A stretch of 64,000 nt of DNA from Rhodospirillaceae bacterium (GTDB taxonomy: Bacteria; Pseudomonadota; Alphaproteobacteria; Rhodospirillales; Rhodospirillaceae), in the NCBI GenBank assembly GCA_029243545.1, contig JAQWRV010000013.1, positions 1 to 64,000 on the forward strand. Reading direction: 5' to 3'. A program made the position numbers and the translations under genes. Each line of letters begins with the position of its first letter. Positions within the stretch are counted from its first letter, which is position 1. The notes beneath the pieces are model-generated. The model searched no databases. It had not been told where the DNA came from and saw only the letters and a program-made list of their open reading frames with translations. Of the stretch, positions 26,733 through 35,350 are shown piece by piece.

Positions 26733-27311
26733 ATGAACGAGACCGGCACAAATAACACAGACAAGAAGCCAGCTCGAAAGGTGCCGCGAAAAGTCACCAA
26801 AGACCGGCTGCGCAATATCGCGCTCTATCACCTGGAGCGATACGCAACCAGTGCCCAAAACCTGAGGCGTGTGCTTGAGCGCCGCGCGTTCAAAGCCGCC
26901 ATGCACCATGAGACCGACATGGCTGAAGCAAAGTCTTGGGTTGCAGAAGTGGTTGAAGCGCTGGTGCGCTCGGGCGCCGTGGACGACACGCGATACGCAG
27001 AAGGCAAAGCGATAACGATGGTCCGCCGGGGACAATCCCCGGCCAAGGTGCGCGCTTACTTAGCGGCGAAGGGTGTTAGCCGGGAGATCATCAACGCAGC
27101 CATAGCCGCAGCGGAAACTGAGTTCGGGGATGCGGAAATTCTAGCCGCCCGGGCTTTTGCCTTGCGGCGTCACTTCGGGCCATTTAGACGGACTGAGATT
27201 AACGACGACATTCGCAAGAAAGAGCTGGCCGCTTTAGGGCGCGCAGGATTCTGCTATGACGTCGCCCGTAAAGTTATTGATGCCGGCGATGAATCCGAAT
27301 TGGATTTCTAG
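26733..27311 (+). CDS. recX: RecX-family regulatory protein
   Basis: This 192-residue helical protein has the three-repeat RecX layout: N-I-A-L-Y-H-L-E-R-Y-A near residue 26, then L-V-R-S-G-A-V-D-D-T-R-Y-A near 75, and a C-terminal L-A-A-L-G-R-A-G-F-C-Y-D-V-A. The start at 26733 gives a short basic N-terminus. A longer frame would overlap the divergent permease gene. RecX limits RecA filament growth; recA is not in the window. Confidence 0.8.
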   Translation: MNETGTNNTDKKPARKVPRKVTKDRLRNIALYHLERYATSAQNLRRVLERRAFKAAMHHETDMAEAKSWVAEVVEALVRSGAVDDTRYAEGKAITMVRRGQSPAKVRAYLAAKGVSREIINAAIAAAETEFGDAEILAARAFALRRHFGPFRRTEINDDIRKKELAALGRAGFCYDVARKVIDAGDESELDF

Positions 27312-27324
27312 GCAAAGAAAGTGA

Positions 27325-27459
27325 TTACCGCCTCGCCTCCAAGGCCGCGTTTTCGACCTTGATGCGGTGATACAGAAGAGACTCATTCAAAACCGAGTAA
27401 AGCGCGGCGATCTGATACGCGGTCGCAATCGCGTAAACCTGCGCGTGCCTTTTTTTCAT
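27325..27459 (-). CDS. small hypothetical protein, 44 residues
   Basis: An ATG at 27459 opens a 44-codon frame ending in TAA at 27325. It has a basic start (M-K-K-R-H) and a hydrophobic/helical middle (A-I-A-T-A-Y-Q-I-A-A-L-Y-S). The codon choice is GC-rich at the third position, as in nearby genes. Only a weak AAGG lies ahead of it. It is the only credible content of the 219-base gap between recX and the first hydrolase. I do not recognise it. Confidence 0.4.
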   Translation of the reverse strand: MKKRHAQVYAIATAYQIAALYSVLNESLLYHRIKVENAALEARR

Positions 27460-27530
27460 GCCTTGAGGCTATCAGACTTGTGGTCTTAAGAAGCAAAATG
27501 CGTGACTAGAAGTCTTAAAGAACCAGGTGC

Positions 27531-28319
27531 TCACGCATCTTTGATGAATGCGGCAACCGCCTCGGACCATACCTCTGGTTGCTCATCGACAATGTCGTGA
27601 GTGCCGCCCTCGAGTTCAACAAACTCCATGTCGGGTCGCATATCCCGCGCCCGGCAACTGAGAAAATAAATATCGTCGCCTGTATTGGTGAGGATCAGAG
27701 TCGGCATCTGGAGGCCCATGAAAGCCTCAGTAATATCGTATTCGTACGCCGCTTTATGACCGTACCAGAAGGTGCCGCCGGCCCAGAGTGTTTGCAAAAC
27801 ATTATTGTGCATGGCGTCCAAATCACTCCAGCCCACAGTGGCGGCCATTCGTGCATCCCATCGGATTTTCAAATGACTGCCGTCCGCTTGTATGGGGGAT
27901 GGACCCGGCATAGCCACTTTACTGTCCCGTTCTTTGGCATTGAAGACCGGCGGGCCGTTGAGCACTATTTTGTCAACTCGATCAGGAAACTGATGTGCGA
28001 ATTCCGCGACGTTGGCCGCTCCGGTGTGGTGCCCCAGAAAACTGGCTGAAGAAAGCCCAAAATGATCTAGCACCGGTCCAAAAGCGCTGGCGTAATCAGC
28101 GACGGACGGCCTTGGGTCAGGCACATCGGAATTGCCGAAGCCCGGCGTGTCCACGCCAATGGCCATGATCCCGGCCTCGGCTAGAAGAGGGTAGGCCTTA
28201 TGAAACATGTTCGACGAACTAGGAGATTGGTGTGACAAAATTAAAGGAATACCGTCACCAAATGACCGGTAATGCACCTGGCCCGTGGGGCCATCAACAT
28301 ATCCACGACGAGGCTTCAT
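27531..28319 (-). CDS. alpha/beta-fold hydrolase paralogue 3 of 3, His at the nucleophile site
   Basis: The start at 28319 (M-K-P-R-R-G-Y-V-D-G-P) gives 262 residues and lies five bases after the upstream paralogue's stop. The fold is clear: strand with L-I-L-S-H-Q near residue 28, D-T-P-G-F-G-N-S-D near 58, and the nucleophile elbow at 96-100 reads G-H-H-T-G instead of G-x-S-x-G. The acid motif T-N-T-G-D is present. The C-terminal His is in G-G-T-H-D-I-V, not conserved with the paralogues. The reaction is unknown. Confidence 0.85.
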   Translation of the reverse strand: MKPRRGYVDGPTGQVHYRSFGDGIPLILSHQSPSSSNMFHKAYPLLAEAGIMAIGVDTPGFGNSDVPDPRPSVADYASAFGPVLDHFGLSSASFLGHHTGAANVAEFAHQFPDRVDKIVLNGPPVFNAKERDSKVAMPGPSPIQADGSHLKIRWDARMAATVGWSDLDAMHNNVLQTLWAGGTFWYGHKAAYEYDITEAFMGLQMPTLILTNTGDDIYFLSCRARDMRPDMEFVELEGGTHDIVDEQPEVWSEAVAAFIKDA

Positions 28320-28323
28320 GGGG

Positions 28324-29115
28324 TCAAGACCGCGTTGCATATTCGGCGACGATGCTGGCCCAGGCCTCGGCATCGTCATAGACATATTGGAACGTGCCGC
28401 CGTCTATTTTCTTGAACTCAAAGTCAGGGCGCGCCGCAGCTAGGTTTTGGTCTTGCGGACTCAGCATGTCACCGGTGTTCGAGATCAGAAGCGTCGGAGC
28501 TTTGATGGCCTCGACGGCGGGCATAATGTCGTAGTTAAAGACAGCGTTGTGCCCATGCCACTCTGTTTCTCCTGCCATGAAATAGCATAGAATGGACCAT
28601 TGAATTGAGTCAGTCGACGACTCCCCCATACCAGCACCCTGGTATCTATCCCAAACTTTGTTGAAATGGCTGCCATCGTTGACGACCGGCTCCGCTCCGT
28701 GTGGGCGGGCTGCGTGCTCGGCCATTTCTTCTGCGCTAAAATACGGCACACCCTGGATGATCAGTTTCGAAACGATGTCGGGATAGCGATGGGCCACAGC
28801 AACGGCGATAGAAGCACCGGTGTGGTGACCACAGACAACCGCCTTGCCCAACCCAAAGTGGCTCAGCAAAGCAGGAACAATAGAAGCATATTCATCCGTC
28901 GCCGGCGCATGGTCTGGCGTGGCCGACATTCCATATCCCGGCAAATCGACAGCAATGGCACGAACACCTTGTTTCGCAAGAAGCGGAAGCGCTGGACGAA
29001 ATTGAACCGCTGACTGAACCATCTGGTGCAGCAAGATCATAGGAACACCGTCGCCGGCTTCCTCGTAATGGAGCTGGCCAAAAGGGCCATCCGCGTATCC
29101 TCTTTTGATCGTCAT
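28324..29115 (-). CDS. alpha/beta-fold hydrolase paralogue 2 of 3, His at the nucleophile site
   Basis: This 263-residue protein starts at the ATGA overlap with the gene upstream (29115). It shares the N-terminal R-G-Y-A-D-G-P-F-G-Q with its sisters. The elbow at residues 96-100 is G-H-H-T-G. The acid motif is S-N-T-G-D. At the place of the C-terminal catalytic histidine it has G-G-T-F-Q-Y-V with no histidine. A classical serine-hydrolase triad is therefore missing. It may be a lyase, a dehalogenase-like enzyme or a binding protein. Confidence 0.85.
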   Translation of the reverse strand: MTIKRGYADGPFGQLHYEEAGDGVPMILLHQMVQSAVQFRPALPLLAKQGVRAIAVDLPGYGMSATPDHAPATDEYASIVPALLSHFGLGKAVVCGHHTGASIAVAVAHRYPDIVSKLIIQGVPYFSAEEMAEHAARPHGAEPVVNDGSHFNKVWDRYQGAGMGESSTDSIQWSILCYFMAGETEWHGHNAVFNYDIMPAVEAIKAPTLLISNTGDMLSPQDQNLAAARPDFEFKKIDGGTFQYVYDDAEAWASIVAEYATRS

Positions 29116-29903
29116 CCGCTTTCTCCAAGAATGTGATCCGCAACCAGCGCGGCCCACCGCTCTGCATCTTCAAATACGATATGAAATGTGCCGCCCTCAA
29201 TGGAGGCGTAAGTGAAATCGGGCCGAAGCTCTTGCAGATAGGGCATTTTTCTGTGGAGAACGTCCCCCGAATTGGAAATCACCACTGTCGGCGTGACTAG
29301 CGCTTTGAAATCGACCTCAATGTCATACTTAAACGCGGCGTGGTGACCGAACCATTCGTTAGGCCCGGCCCAGAAAAAATGCACCAGCGACCAATGAATG
29401 GCTTCAGGCGCGGCTTTGTTTCCGGACACTGTGTTTGCGACACCCCATCGGTCGGTCATGTGAGAACCATCTTCGCGCGGCGTTTGATCGTAATGAGGTT
29501 TAGAAAGACGCTGCGCCCGCTCTTCCTCGGTATAGATTGGAACCCCATGTAAAAAGAGCTTGTCGACCATGCCCGGATAGGCAGCTGCAAATGAAGTTGC
29601 AATGGATGCACCGGTGTGATGCCCGAGCACCATCGGCCTATCAAGGTCCAACGCCTCGATGACGGCAGCAAGAGAATCGGCGTAGTCTGTCACGGTGGGT
29701 GGCGTATCCGGGCCGTCAGACATCCCGAAGCCGGGTGTATCGACAGCAATACATCGAATGCCACGCGCTGCGAGGTGCGGCATGGCGTTTTTAAACTGCA
29801 GAGAAGACCATGCCGTTTGGTGCAACAGCACCAGGGCTGGCCCCTCTCCCTGCTCCCGAATATGAACCTGGCCCATGGGGCCATCGACGTAATATTTGCG
29901 CAT
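29112..29903 (-). CDS. alpha/beta-fold hydrolase paralogue 1 of 3, His at the nucleophile site
   Basis: This 263-residue protein is the first of the tandem set on the minus strand. It starts M-R-K-Y-Y-V-D-G-P-M-G-Q. The elbow is G-H-H-T-G at residues 94-98, with the nucleophile position being His96. The acid motif is S-N-S-G-D, and the end motif is G-G-T-F-H-I-V. It begins four bases after the stop of a decayed gene, so the promoter may lie ahead of or within that remnant. Confidence 0.85.
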   Translation of the reverse strand: MRKYYVDGPMGQVHIREQGEGPALVLLHQTAWSSLQFKNAMPHLAARGIRCIAVDTPGFGMSDGPDTPPTVTDYADSLAAVIEALDLDRPMVLGHHTGASIATSFAAAYPGMVDKLFLHGVPIYTEEERAQRLSKPHYDQTPREDGSHMTDRWGVANTVSGNKAAPEAIHWSLVHFFWAGPNEWFGHHAAFKYDIEVDFKALVTPTVVISNSGDVLHRKMPYLQELRPDFTYASIEGGTFHIVFEDAERWAALVADHILGESG

Positions 29904-29907
29904 ACCG

Positions 29908-30391
29908 CTAGAATACCTGTTGTGGCTTATTGTCCAAGCATGAAAGCACCGATGGCTGCCGCATTATTAAGCCTACGGGCAGCGGAAACTCCATCGGCTT
30001 GGTATCTGCATCAACGGGCCCGGATTCATTGAGAGGCGACGTTTCGATTGCAGGTGCGCACACCGCCCTGAGATGAACCACTACAGCAGGACGTATTTCT
30101 GCCGGACAATCCGCCCAGGCGACGTAGACTCCGTCATTGCGGTCCTAGAGGGCCACATCAGGCTTCCTGGGCTGCCAACAACGCAGCCCATAGGTCGGGC
30201 GTATGACCGATGTAAATCCACTGCGGCCGCACACCCCGGTGCCACCGCGCAAACACTCCACCCTTGTTCTTGAGCACGGAGGGCGCCGCCTCATCCATGG
30301 AGACTAGCCGAGGATAAGGCCCGGCCACCGGTTGCCAGCTTCCGCGATCTGACTATCCAGTCAATTTATCGATCAAGCTTTTAAGAGCCAT
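29908..30391 (-). pseudogene. decayed gene (nonsense codons and one frameshift), family not named
   Basis: An ATG at 30391 begins M-A-L-K-S-L-I-D-K-L-T-G and meets an in-frame TAG at 30355-30353. The same frame then continues as coherent protein (S-W-Q-P-V-A-G-P-Y-P-R-L-V, G-V-F-A-R-W-H-R-G-V-R-P-Q-W-I-Y-I-G-H) down to 30161. One base of shift near 30160 joins it to D-V-A-L, a second TAG at 30147, then N-D-G-V-Y-V-A-W and on to a TAG at 29908. Restored, it would encode about 160 residues. It begins inside the end of the PAP2 gene (overlap of 11 bases), so it was once the next gene of that operon. It fills the 477-base gap. Confidence 0.65.
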
Positions 30392-31079
30392 GGTTTATGT
30401 CTTGACCCGGACCGGCGAGTCCCACCCGTCGCGCCAGCCACATATTAAGGCCAACAACGATCAGTCCGGCAAAAACAACATCACTCAAGAAATGCGCCCC
30501 TTCCACAATGCGTGCCAGCCCCATCAGAACTCCAAGCACCAGACCGCCGAGAATAAAGGGGAGGCGGTAAGAATTTGGAAGCAGAAAGGCGAAGGCCGTC
30601 ACCCAGAACGCCACAGCAGCATGACCAGACACGAACGAGCAATTGCGTTCACAAGCATCGGCTGGCCAAAGTGCGGCAGTAAAGACATCCTCACCACCAA
30701 ATATAGTCGTATCCTTGGGTCGCACGCGCCCGTACTGGGTCTTGAGGAGAGACTCAACGATGAGGCCGGGCCCTACCGCAAGCGACACGATTAAGTATGC
30801 CGTCCTGCGTCCAGTTACGCCCCAGACGACGTGCCGCCTCAAAAAGCCTACCACCCATATCAATACAACAACGATAAGGGTGCCAATGATAAGCGGTGGC
30901 ACGCCACTGCGGGCGAATCGCATCAACGTTGAGCGGGGCATCCAGGCCCCAAGTTCAGATGCGAAAAACAGGCCGCTGAACCAAATATCGATCGCGGGTA
31001 AAACGCACAACAGGGCAGCAAATATGATTGCTGCCAACCACGAGTACGCAGACAGAGGCCCGCCTATACGCGCGATCAT
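30381..31079 (-). CDS. PAP2-family membrane phosphatase
   Basis: This 232-residue membrane protein has about six helices and the three phosphatase motifs: K-T-Q-Y-G-R-V-R-P near residue 115, F-V-S-G-H-A near 150, and A-R-I-V-E-G-A-H-F-L-S-D near 190. It probably removes phosphate from lipid A, undecaprenyl or another lipid at the periplasmic face. It overlaps the upstream GT39 gene by four bases, so the two form one unit. A second such pair lies at 37339-39620. Confidence 0.88.
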   Translation of the reverse strand: MIARIGGPLSAYSWLAAIIFAALLCVLPAIDIWFSGLFFASELGAWMPRSTLMRFARSGVPPLIIGTLIVVVLIWVVGFLRRHVVWGVTGRRTAYLIVSLAVGPGLIVESLLKTQYGRVRPKDTTIFGGEDVFTAALWPADACERNCSFVSGHAAVAFWVTAFAFLLPNSYRLPFILGGLVLGVLMGLARIVEGAHFLSDVVFAGLIVVGLNMWLARRVGLAGPGQDINHGS

Positions 31080-32575
31080 TTTTGATAGCCCCGAAAGTCT
31101 TCCAACAGATAGGCCCGTAATTCTAAAACATCTCCCGTAAAGGCACGGGACCGAAAGGTCGCAATATGTTTGGAACTAGCGAAGGAGTCTCCTGCCCTAC
31201 CCGGCCAATCATGTTTGATCAGATACAGAAAATTTTCGCCCGCGGCACCTGATATATCTGTTGTCATTTCAAAATTATTGTTGCGTTGCCCTTTTGGATT
31301 CCACATCACAGATTCGAGCGGATGAGGCTGCACATAGTAAAGCATTTCTGACATAACCTTGCGGTCGTCGAAAAGCAAACGCACACCTGGGTAGTCTTGA
31401 CGAATTTCCACTGCCCAATCTCCAGCCCGGTCCCAACCGCGCAGGCGACGTGCGGGATCTAGCCCTGGCGTAATTGGAAGATCAAATGCACGGGCGATAA
31501 GGTCAAAATTGTAAAATGCTACTGCTATAGAAACATGAAGAGCCAGTGACGCTTTCAACCAAACTGATTTATCGAGACGCCGCAGCTCACCGACAACAAG
31601 TATGGTGGCCGCTATGTACGAAACCGCGGCCCAGTTCGCGTGAGAACGTGACAACAGAGCCTCGACGGTGATGATGACAATGACGGGCAGACTAAACGCA
31701 TAGAGGCGGCGTTGAGCGTCGGTTAGCGCAGTACGGCTAGACTTTTGTCTAAGATCCCGCCAAACCAGAAGCAATAGAAACCCAAAGAGTATGGGCCCAA
31801 AAACGCCGAATTGGCTGCCGAGAAACTCCAGCCCTGAAATGGGATTGAACAAATCAGAACCGAGATTAATGTTGTCCCCCGTATGAAGATAACTCGGAAA
31901 GTCATTGGCCCAATTCCAATAAAAATTTGGCAGATAAACGATCGATGCGACAGCGAGTGACGTCCAAAACCCCGGCCGGCGCAAAAGAGGAGGTGCAGAC
32001 TTTCGCCAAACTGCGTCAATAAATAGGCACACGATGAAGAAAATCATCGCGTACTTGCTCAACAAGCCCAGCCCGAGAACCAAGCCCAACAAAGCCCACC
32101 ACCGCAAGTCACGGGATTGATCAGCCCGCGTGTATACGAGCAGAGCGCACGCCCAGAAGAATAGGAGGAACACGTCGGTTGACACGACAACGGCGGACAA
32201 CGTTACCCCAGGCAAAACACTGTAAGTGACTGTTGCCCAGAAACCGGTTCGGGCATCATAAAAGTGCCGGCAGAGAAAGAATAGAACGAGCGCGGTTGCG
32301 CCGTGAAACAGGGGCGCGCTGAGTCGCACGCAACCGGCCCCGTCACCGCAAACCGCCGTTGTCGCCGCGATCGCCCAGGCAATCATGGGAGGCTTGGAAT
32401 AGTATCCGAGTGCCAAGTCTTGGGCCCATACCCAGTATTGGGCTTCATCAAAAAATAGTGGCAGCGGCGTCGAATAGACGACCAAAACACGCAGCACCGT
32501 CACAGCCAATGTAAATGACAGCGTTACGCGGCCCCAGCCAGGGTGATTTAAATCGTTCGAGCGGAGGTCCGTCAT
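31076..32575 (-). CDS. GT39/ArnT-like membrane glycosyltransferase
   Basis: The start at 32575 gives 499 residues and lies seven bases after the lptG stop; longer frames run into lptG. It has about ten membrane helices, and the first periplasmic loop has the F-F-D-E-A-Q-Y-W acidic motif of the PMT/ArnT superfamily. It should move a sugar from a polyprenyl phosphate donor to a lipid or protein outside the inner membrane. Its neighbours (lptG, PAP2) suggest an envelope lipid such as lipid A as acceptor, which is an inference. Confidence 0.87.
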   Translation of the reverse strand: MTDLRSNDLNHPGWGRVTLSFTLAVTVLRVLVVYSTPLPLFFDEAQYWVWAQDLALGYYSKPPMIAWAIAATTAVCGDGAGCVRLSAPLFHGATALVLFFLCRHFYDARTGFWATVTYSVLPGVTLSAVVVSTDVFLLFFWACALLVYTRADQSRDLRWWALLGLVLGLGLLSKYAMIFFIVCLFIDAVWRKSAPPLLRRPGFWTSLAVASIVYLPNFYWNWANDFPSYLHTGDNINLGSDLFNPISGLEFLGSQFGVFGPILFGFLLLLVWRDLRQKSSRTALTDAQRRLYAFSLPVIVIITVEALLSRSHANWAAVSYIAATILVVGELRRLDKSVWLKASLALHVSIAVAFYNFDLIARAFDLPITPGLDPARRLRGWDRAGDWAVEIRQDYPGVRLLFDDRKVMSEMLYYVQPHPLESVMWNPKGQRNNNFEMTTDISGAAGENFLYLIKHDWPGRAGDSFASSKHIATFRSRAFTGDVLELRAYLLEDFRGYQK

Positions 32576-32582
32576 AACGCGG

Positions 32583-33689
32583 TTAGCCGTCCTCACGATG
32601 AAACAGATAGGTGAGGCCAAGCAGTGCCGCCACCGTCGTTGGCGCCCATGCAGCGAGAGACAAAGGCAGGATTGCAGAAAGCCCCAGGGCATAGGTGAGC
32701 CGGGAGAAGAAATAGAGCATAAACCCAGCACCAAGGCCGGCCAGGCCTCGCTTGGTCCAACCGCCCAAACGATTGTTCGTCGTCAAATAGAAGGCCGACG
32801 CTACAAGAATCATGGCGCAAAAGAGAAAGGGCGACGCGAGTAACGAGTGCCAATACAACTTATGTGGCAAGGCGGAGAATCCTGATTGCTCCGAGAAACG
32901 AATGTATTGCGGCAACTCCCAGAACGACATTGTTTCTGGAGACGCAAGATTCTCCTGAACCTGTCCAATCGTGATCGTCGTCGGCAGAAATAATTCTTCA
33001 TGGTAAACAGATTCCGTGCCGGGGGCGCTTTCCCACACACGGTCAAGCTTGAAGAAACCATCTAACAGCTGCCCATCCTGCGCTTCGAGTCGCCGCACAA
33101 AGCGATCCGCCAAATCCATTTCAAAAATGCTCACACCACTCAGAAATAAGATTCGCTCTTCCTGGCGGACCACGTGGGAATGAACCACGGTTTGTATTTC
33201 ATCTTGGCTCTCACGCAGCCACAAGCCCCCGACCCCGATGTTTAAGGCACTCGTCCGTTTAAACAGCAACTCTTCTTCCAGTTGTTCATAGGATTGATAG
33301 AGACTAGCCGAAAAGGGGTTAACGACGGTCAGGTTAAAAACACCAAGGCCCGCGACCAAGAGAAGCGTCGGGGCCAGGAATTGCCATACGGAAACGCCCG
33401 CAGAGCGGATAACGACAAGCTCAGAATTCCGCGCCAGCCGGAAAAGGGCGAACATCATCCCGATCATGACTGCAAACGGCAGCACGTCCTGTAGCGTATG
33501 AGGCAACTTCAAAGCTGCGAGGCCGAACAAAACGCCTAGCCCAACGTCATCGGCCGAAACCGAGCGGCGGACCAGTTCAATGAGATCAAAGAGCATAATC
33601 AGCCCCATAATCACGAGCAGCACGCTGACAAAGGCGACAATGAATTGCCAGCCAATGTAGAGTGAAAGTGTTGGAGCAAGTCGGTTCAA
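32583..33689 (-). CDS. lptG: LptG-type LPS transport permease
   Basis: This is a LptF/LptG-family permease with N-terminal helices, a periplasmic jellyroll (about residues 130-250) and C-terminal helices. I chose the TTG at 33689, which gives the usual short N-terminus (N-R-L-A-P-T-L-S-L-Y-I-G) and 368 residues, with AAGG upstream. An ATG at 33773 would add 28 atypical residues. The partner lptF is not adjacent, which is unusual. LptG moves lipopolysaccharide out of the inner membrane with LptB and LptF. Confidence 0.85.
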   Translation of the reverse strand: MNRLAPTLSLYIGWQFIVAFVSVLLVIMGLIMLFDLIELVRRSVSADDVGLGVLFGLAALKLPHTLQDVLPFAVMIGMMFALFRLARNSELVVIRSAGVSVWQFLAPTLLLVAGLGVFNLTVVNPFSASLYQSYEQLEEELLFKRTSALNIGVGGLWLRESQDEIQTVVHSHVVRQEERILFLSGVSIFEMDLADRFVRRLEAQDGQLLDGFFKLDRVWESAPGTESVYHEELFLPTTITIGQVQENLASPETMSFWELPQYIRFSEQSGFSALPHKLYWHSLLASPFLFCAMILVASAFYLTTNNRLGGWTKRGLAGLGAGFMLYFFSRLTYALGLSAILPLSLAAWAPTTVAALLGLTYLFHREDG

Positions 33690-33787
33690 GTTCGGGTCGC
33701 CTTGCACTGCCGGTACAAATATTAACAATACTGGAAAACCGTCGACCGGTGAACGGGTTGCCAGAATCGGCATATAGTAAGGGCAAT

Positions 33788-34369
33788 ATGGTCAAACTGA
33801 ACAAAATCTATACCCGAACCGGCGATAGCGGTGAAACTGGCCTCGGTGATGGAACGCGCCTAGCCAAACACGCGCCGCGAGTCGCTGCCTATGGGGAAGT
33901 CGATGAGGCCAATGCCGTTATTGGCCTTGCCGTTGCGGCAGTCAATGGAGGTGCAGCGCACAGTCAGCTAGCAGAAATTCTCCGCCGCGTGCAAAACGAC
34001 CTCTTCGATTTGGGGGCTGATTTATGTGTTCCTGAACAGGACAAAGAAGAACAAGGCTCAAATCTCCGTATGACCTCAGATCAAGTGACGGCACTTGAAC
34101 AAGACATCGACCGCCTCAACGTGGATCTGGAGCCCCTCACCTCGTTTGTCCTGCCTGGTGGATCGGCGGCTTCAGCGCACCTCCACCACGCCCGCACGGT
34201 CGTTCGGCGGGCAGAAAGGGCCATAGTTAGTCTGGCCGAGCAAGACACTGTCGGCGGGTTTGCCTTGCAATATATCAACCGCCTGTCCGACCTTCTCTTC
34301 GTTATGGCCCGGCACACCAACGATAAGGGTACTGGGGATGCCTTATGGCGTCCTGGCGGTGGCCGTTAA
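33788..34369 (+). CDS. PduO-type cob(I)alamin adenosyltransferase
   Basis: This 193-residue enzyme makes adenosylcobalamin from ATP and cob(I)alamin. It has the family's I-Y-T-R-T-G-D-x-G-x-T-G-L near residue 6, the G-x-V-D-E-A-N motif near 38, R-R-A-E-R near 140, and Y-I-N-R-L-S-D-L-L-F near 160. The start at 33788 follows AAGGG. It could supply the cofactor to the B12-dependent ribonucleotide reductase encoded at 49624, although the genes are not linked. Confidence 0.93.
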   Translation: MVKLNKIYTRTGDSGETGLGDGTRLAKHAPRVAAYGEVDEANAVIGLAVAAVNGGAAHSQLAEILRRVQNDLFDLGADLCVPEQDKEEQGSNLRMTSDQVTALEQDIDRLNVDLEPLTSFVLPGGSAASAHLHHARTVVRRAERAIVSLAEQDTVGGFALQYINRLSDLLFVMARHTNDKGTGDALWRPGGGR

Positions 34370-34451
34370 ACGGAAACTCCAACACGTCGATTCCATGCTA
34401 AAAACTCAGCTTCGCCATAGAGAACACAAGGGTTTGAGCCATTTTTCACTG

Positions 34452-34466
34452 TGCTGCAATGCAGCA
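34452..34466. promoter_or_regulatory. palindrome TGCTGC-AAT-GCAGCA ahead of etfBA
   Basis: A perfect 6-base inverted repeat with a 3-base centre lies about 130 bases ahead of etfB. It contains CTGC-N3-GCAG, like the sites reported for the polyhydroxyalkanoate regulator PhaR of alphaproteobacteria. A TTGACT lies just downstream at 34475-34480 and could be the -35 element. The assignment is an inference. Confidence 0.45.
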
Positions 34467-34597
34467 TATTAGCGTTGACTTGCATGGGGCAAACCATTAG
34501 GTGTTGATGCAGTTTCGGGCTGTGTTTCAGGCTTTATTGCACAGCAGCAGCGCTCCTCGCGTCCGAATTTCTCGCCAACAAATACGGAACCCTAACC

Positions 34598-35350
34598 ATG
34601 AAGGTCTTGGTCGCCGTCAAACGAGTGGTCGACTACAACGTGAAAGTCCGGGTCAAAGCGGACAATTCCGGTGTCGAACTCGCCAATGTGAAAATGTCTA
34701 TGAATCCCTTCGACGAAATTGCCGTCGAAGAGGCCGTGCGTCTCAAAGAAGCGGGCACCGCTGAAGAGATTATTGCGGTCAGCATGGGGGTCCAGCAGTG
34801 CCAGGAAACGATCCGCACCGCCCTGGCTATGGGTGCAGACCGCGGCATCCTGGTTCAGACAGATACAGAGCTGCAGCCCCTTGCCGTAGCTAAAATGCTC
34901 AAAGCGTTGGTTGATAAGGAAAGTCCCGACCTGGTTATTCTGGGTAAACAAGCAATCGACGACGATGCCAATCAAACAGGTCAAATGCTGGCCGCCCTTC
35001 TAGATTGGCCACAGGGGACGTTTGCGTCGAAGGTTGAATTGGCGGATGGAAAAGCCAACGTTACCCGCGAAATTGATGGCGGTCTGGAAACTCTCGCCCT
35101 CAACACGCCCTGTGTAATCACAACAGATTTACGGCTCAATGAGCCTCGTTACGCCTCTTTGCCCAACATCATGAAGGCGAAGAAAAAACAAATTGACACG
35201 CTGTCACCCGAAGACCTCGGTGTGGATCCAGCGCCGCGCATCGCCACCCTTAAAGTGGAAGAACCGCCTAAGCGCGCAGGTGGAGTCAAAGTGGCAGATG
35301 TGCCTGAACTTATTGAGAAACTCCGCAACGAAGCCAAGGTGATCTCATGA
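34598..35350 (+). CDS. etfB: electron transfer flavoprotein beta subunit
   Basis: This 250-residue subunit binds AMP and accepts electrons from acyl-CoA dehydrogenases. It shows the family's start [10 protein letters not shown], the [10 protein letters not shown] motif near residue 117, and the recognition-loop [14 protein letters not shown] near 183. It overlaps etfA by four bases, so translation is probably coupled. Confidence 0.97.
   Translation: MKVLVAVKRVVDYNVKVRVKADNSGVELANVKMSMNPFDEIAVEEAVRLKEAGTAEEIIAVSMGVQQCQETIRTALAMGADRGILVQTDTELQPLAVAKMLKALVDKESPDLVILGKQAIDDDANQTGQMLAALLDWPQGTFASKVELADGKANVTREIDGGLETLALNTPCVITTDLRLNEPRYASLPNIMKAKKKQIDTLSPEDLGVDPAPRIATLKVEEPPKRAGGVKVADVPELIEKLRNEAKVIS

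Noticed and set aside
30147-30389. TAG recoding (pyrrolysine or suppressor) in the gene at 30391
   Set aside because: A frameshift is also needed, and several genes in the window use TAG as their normal stop.
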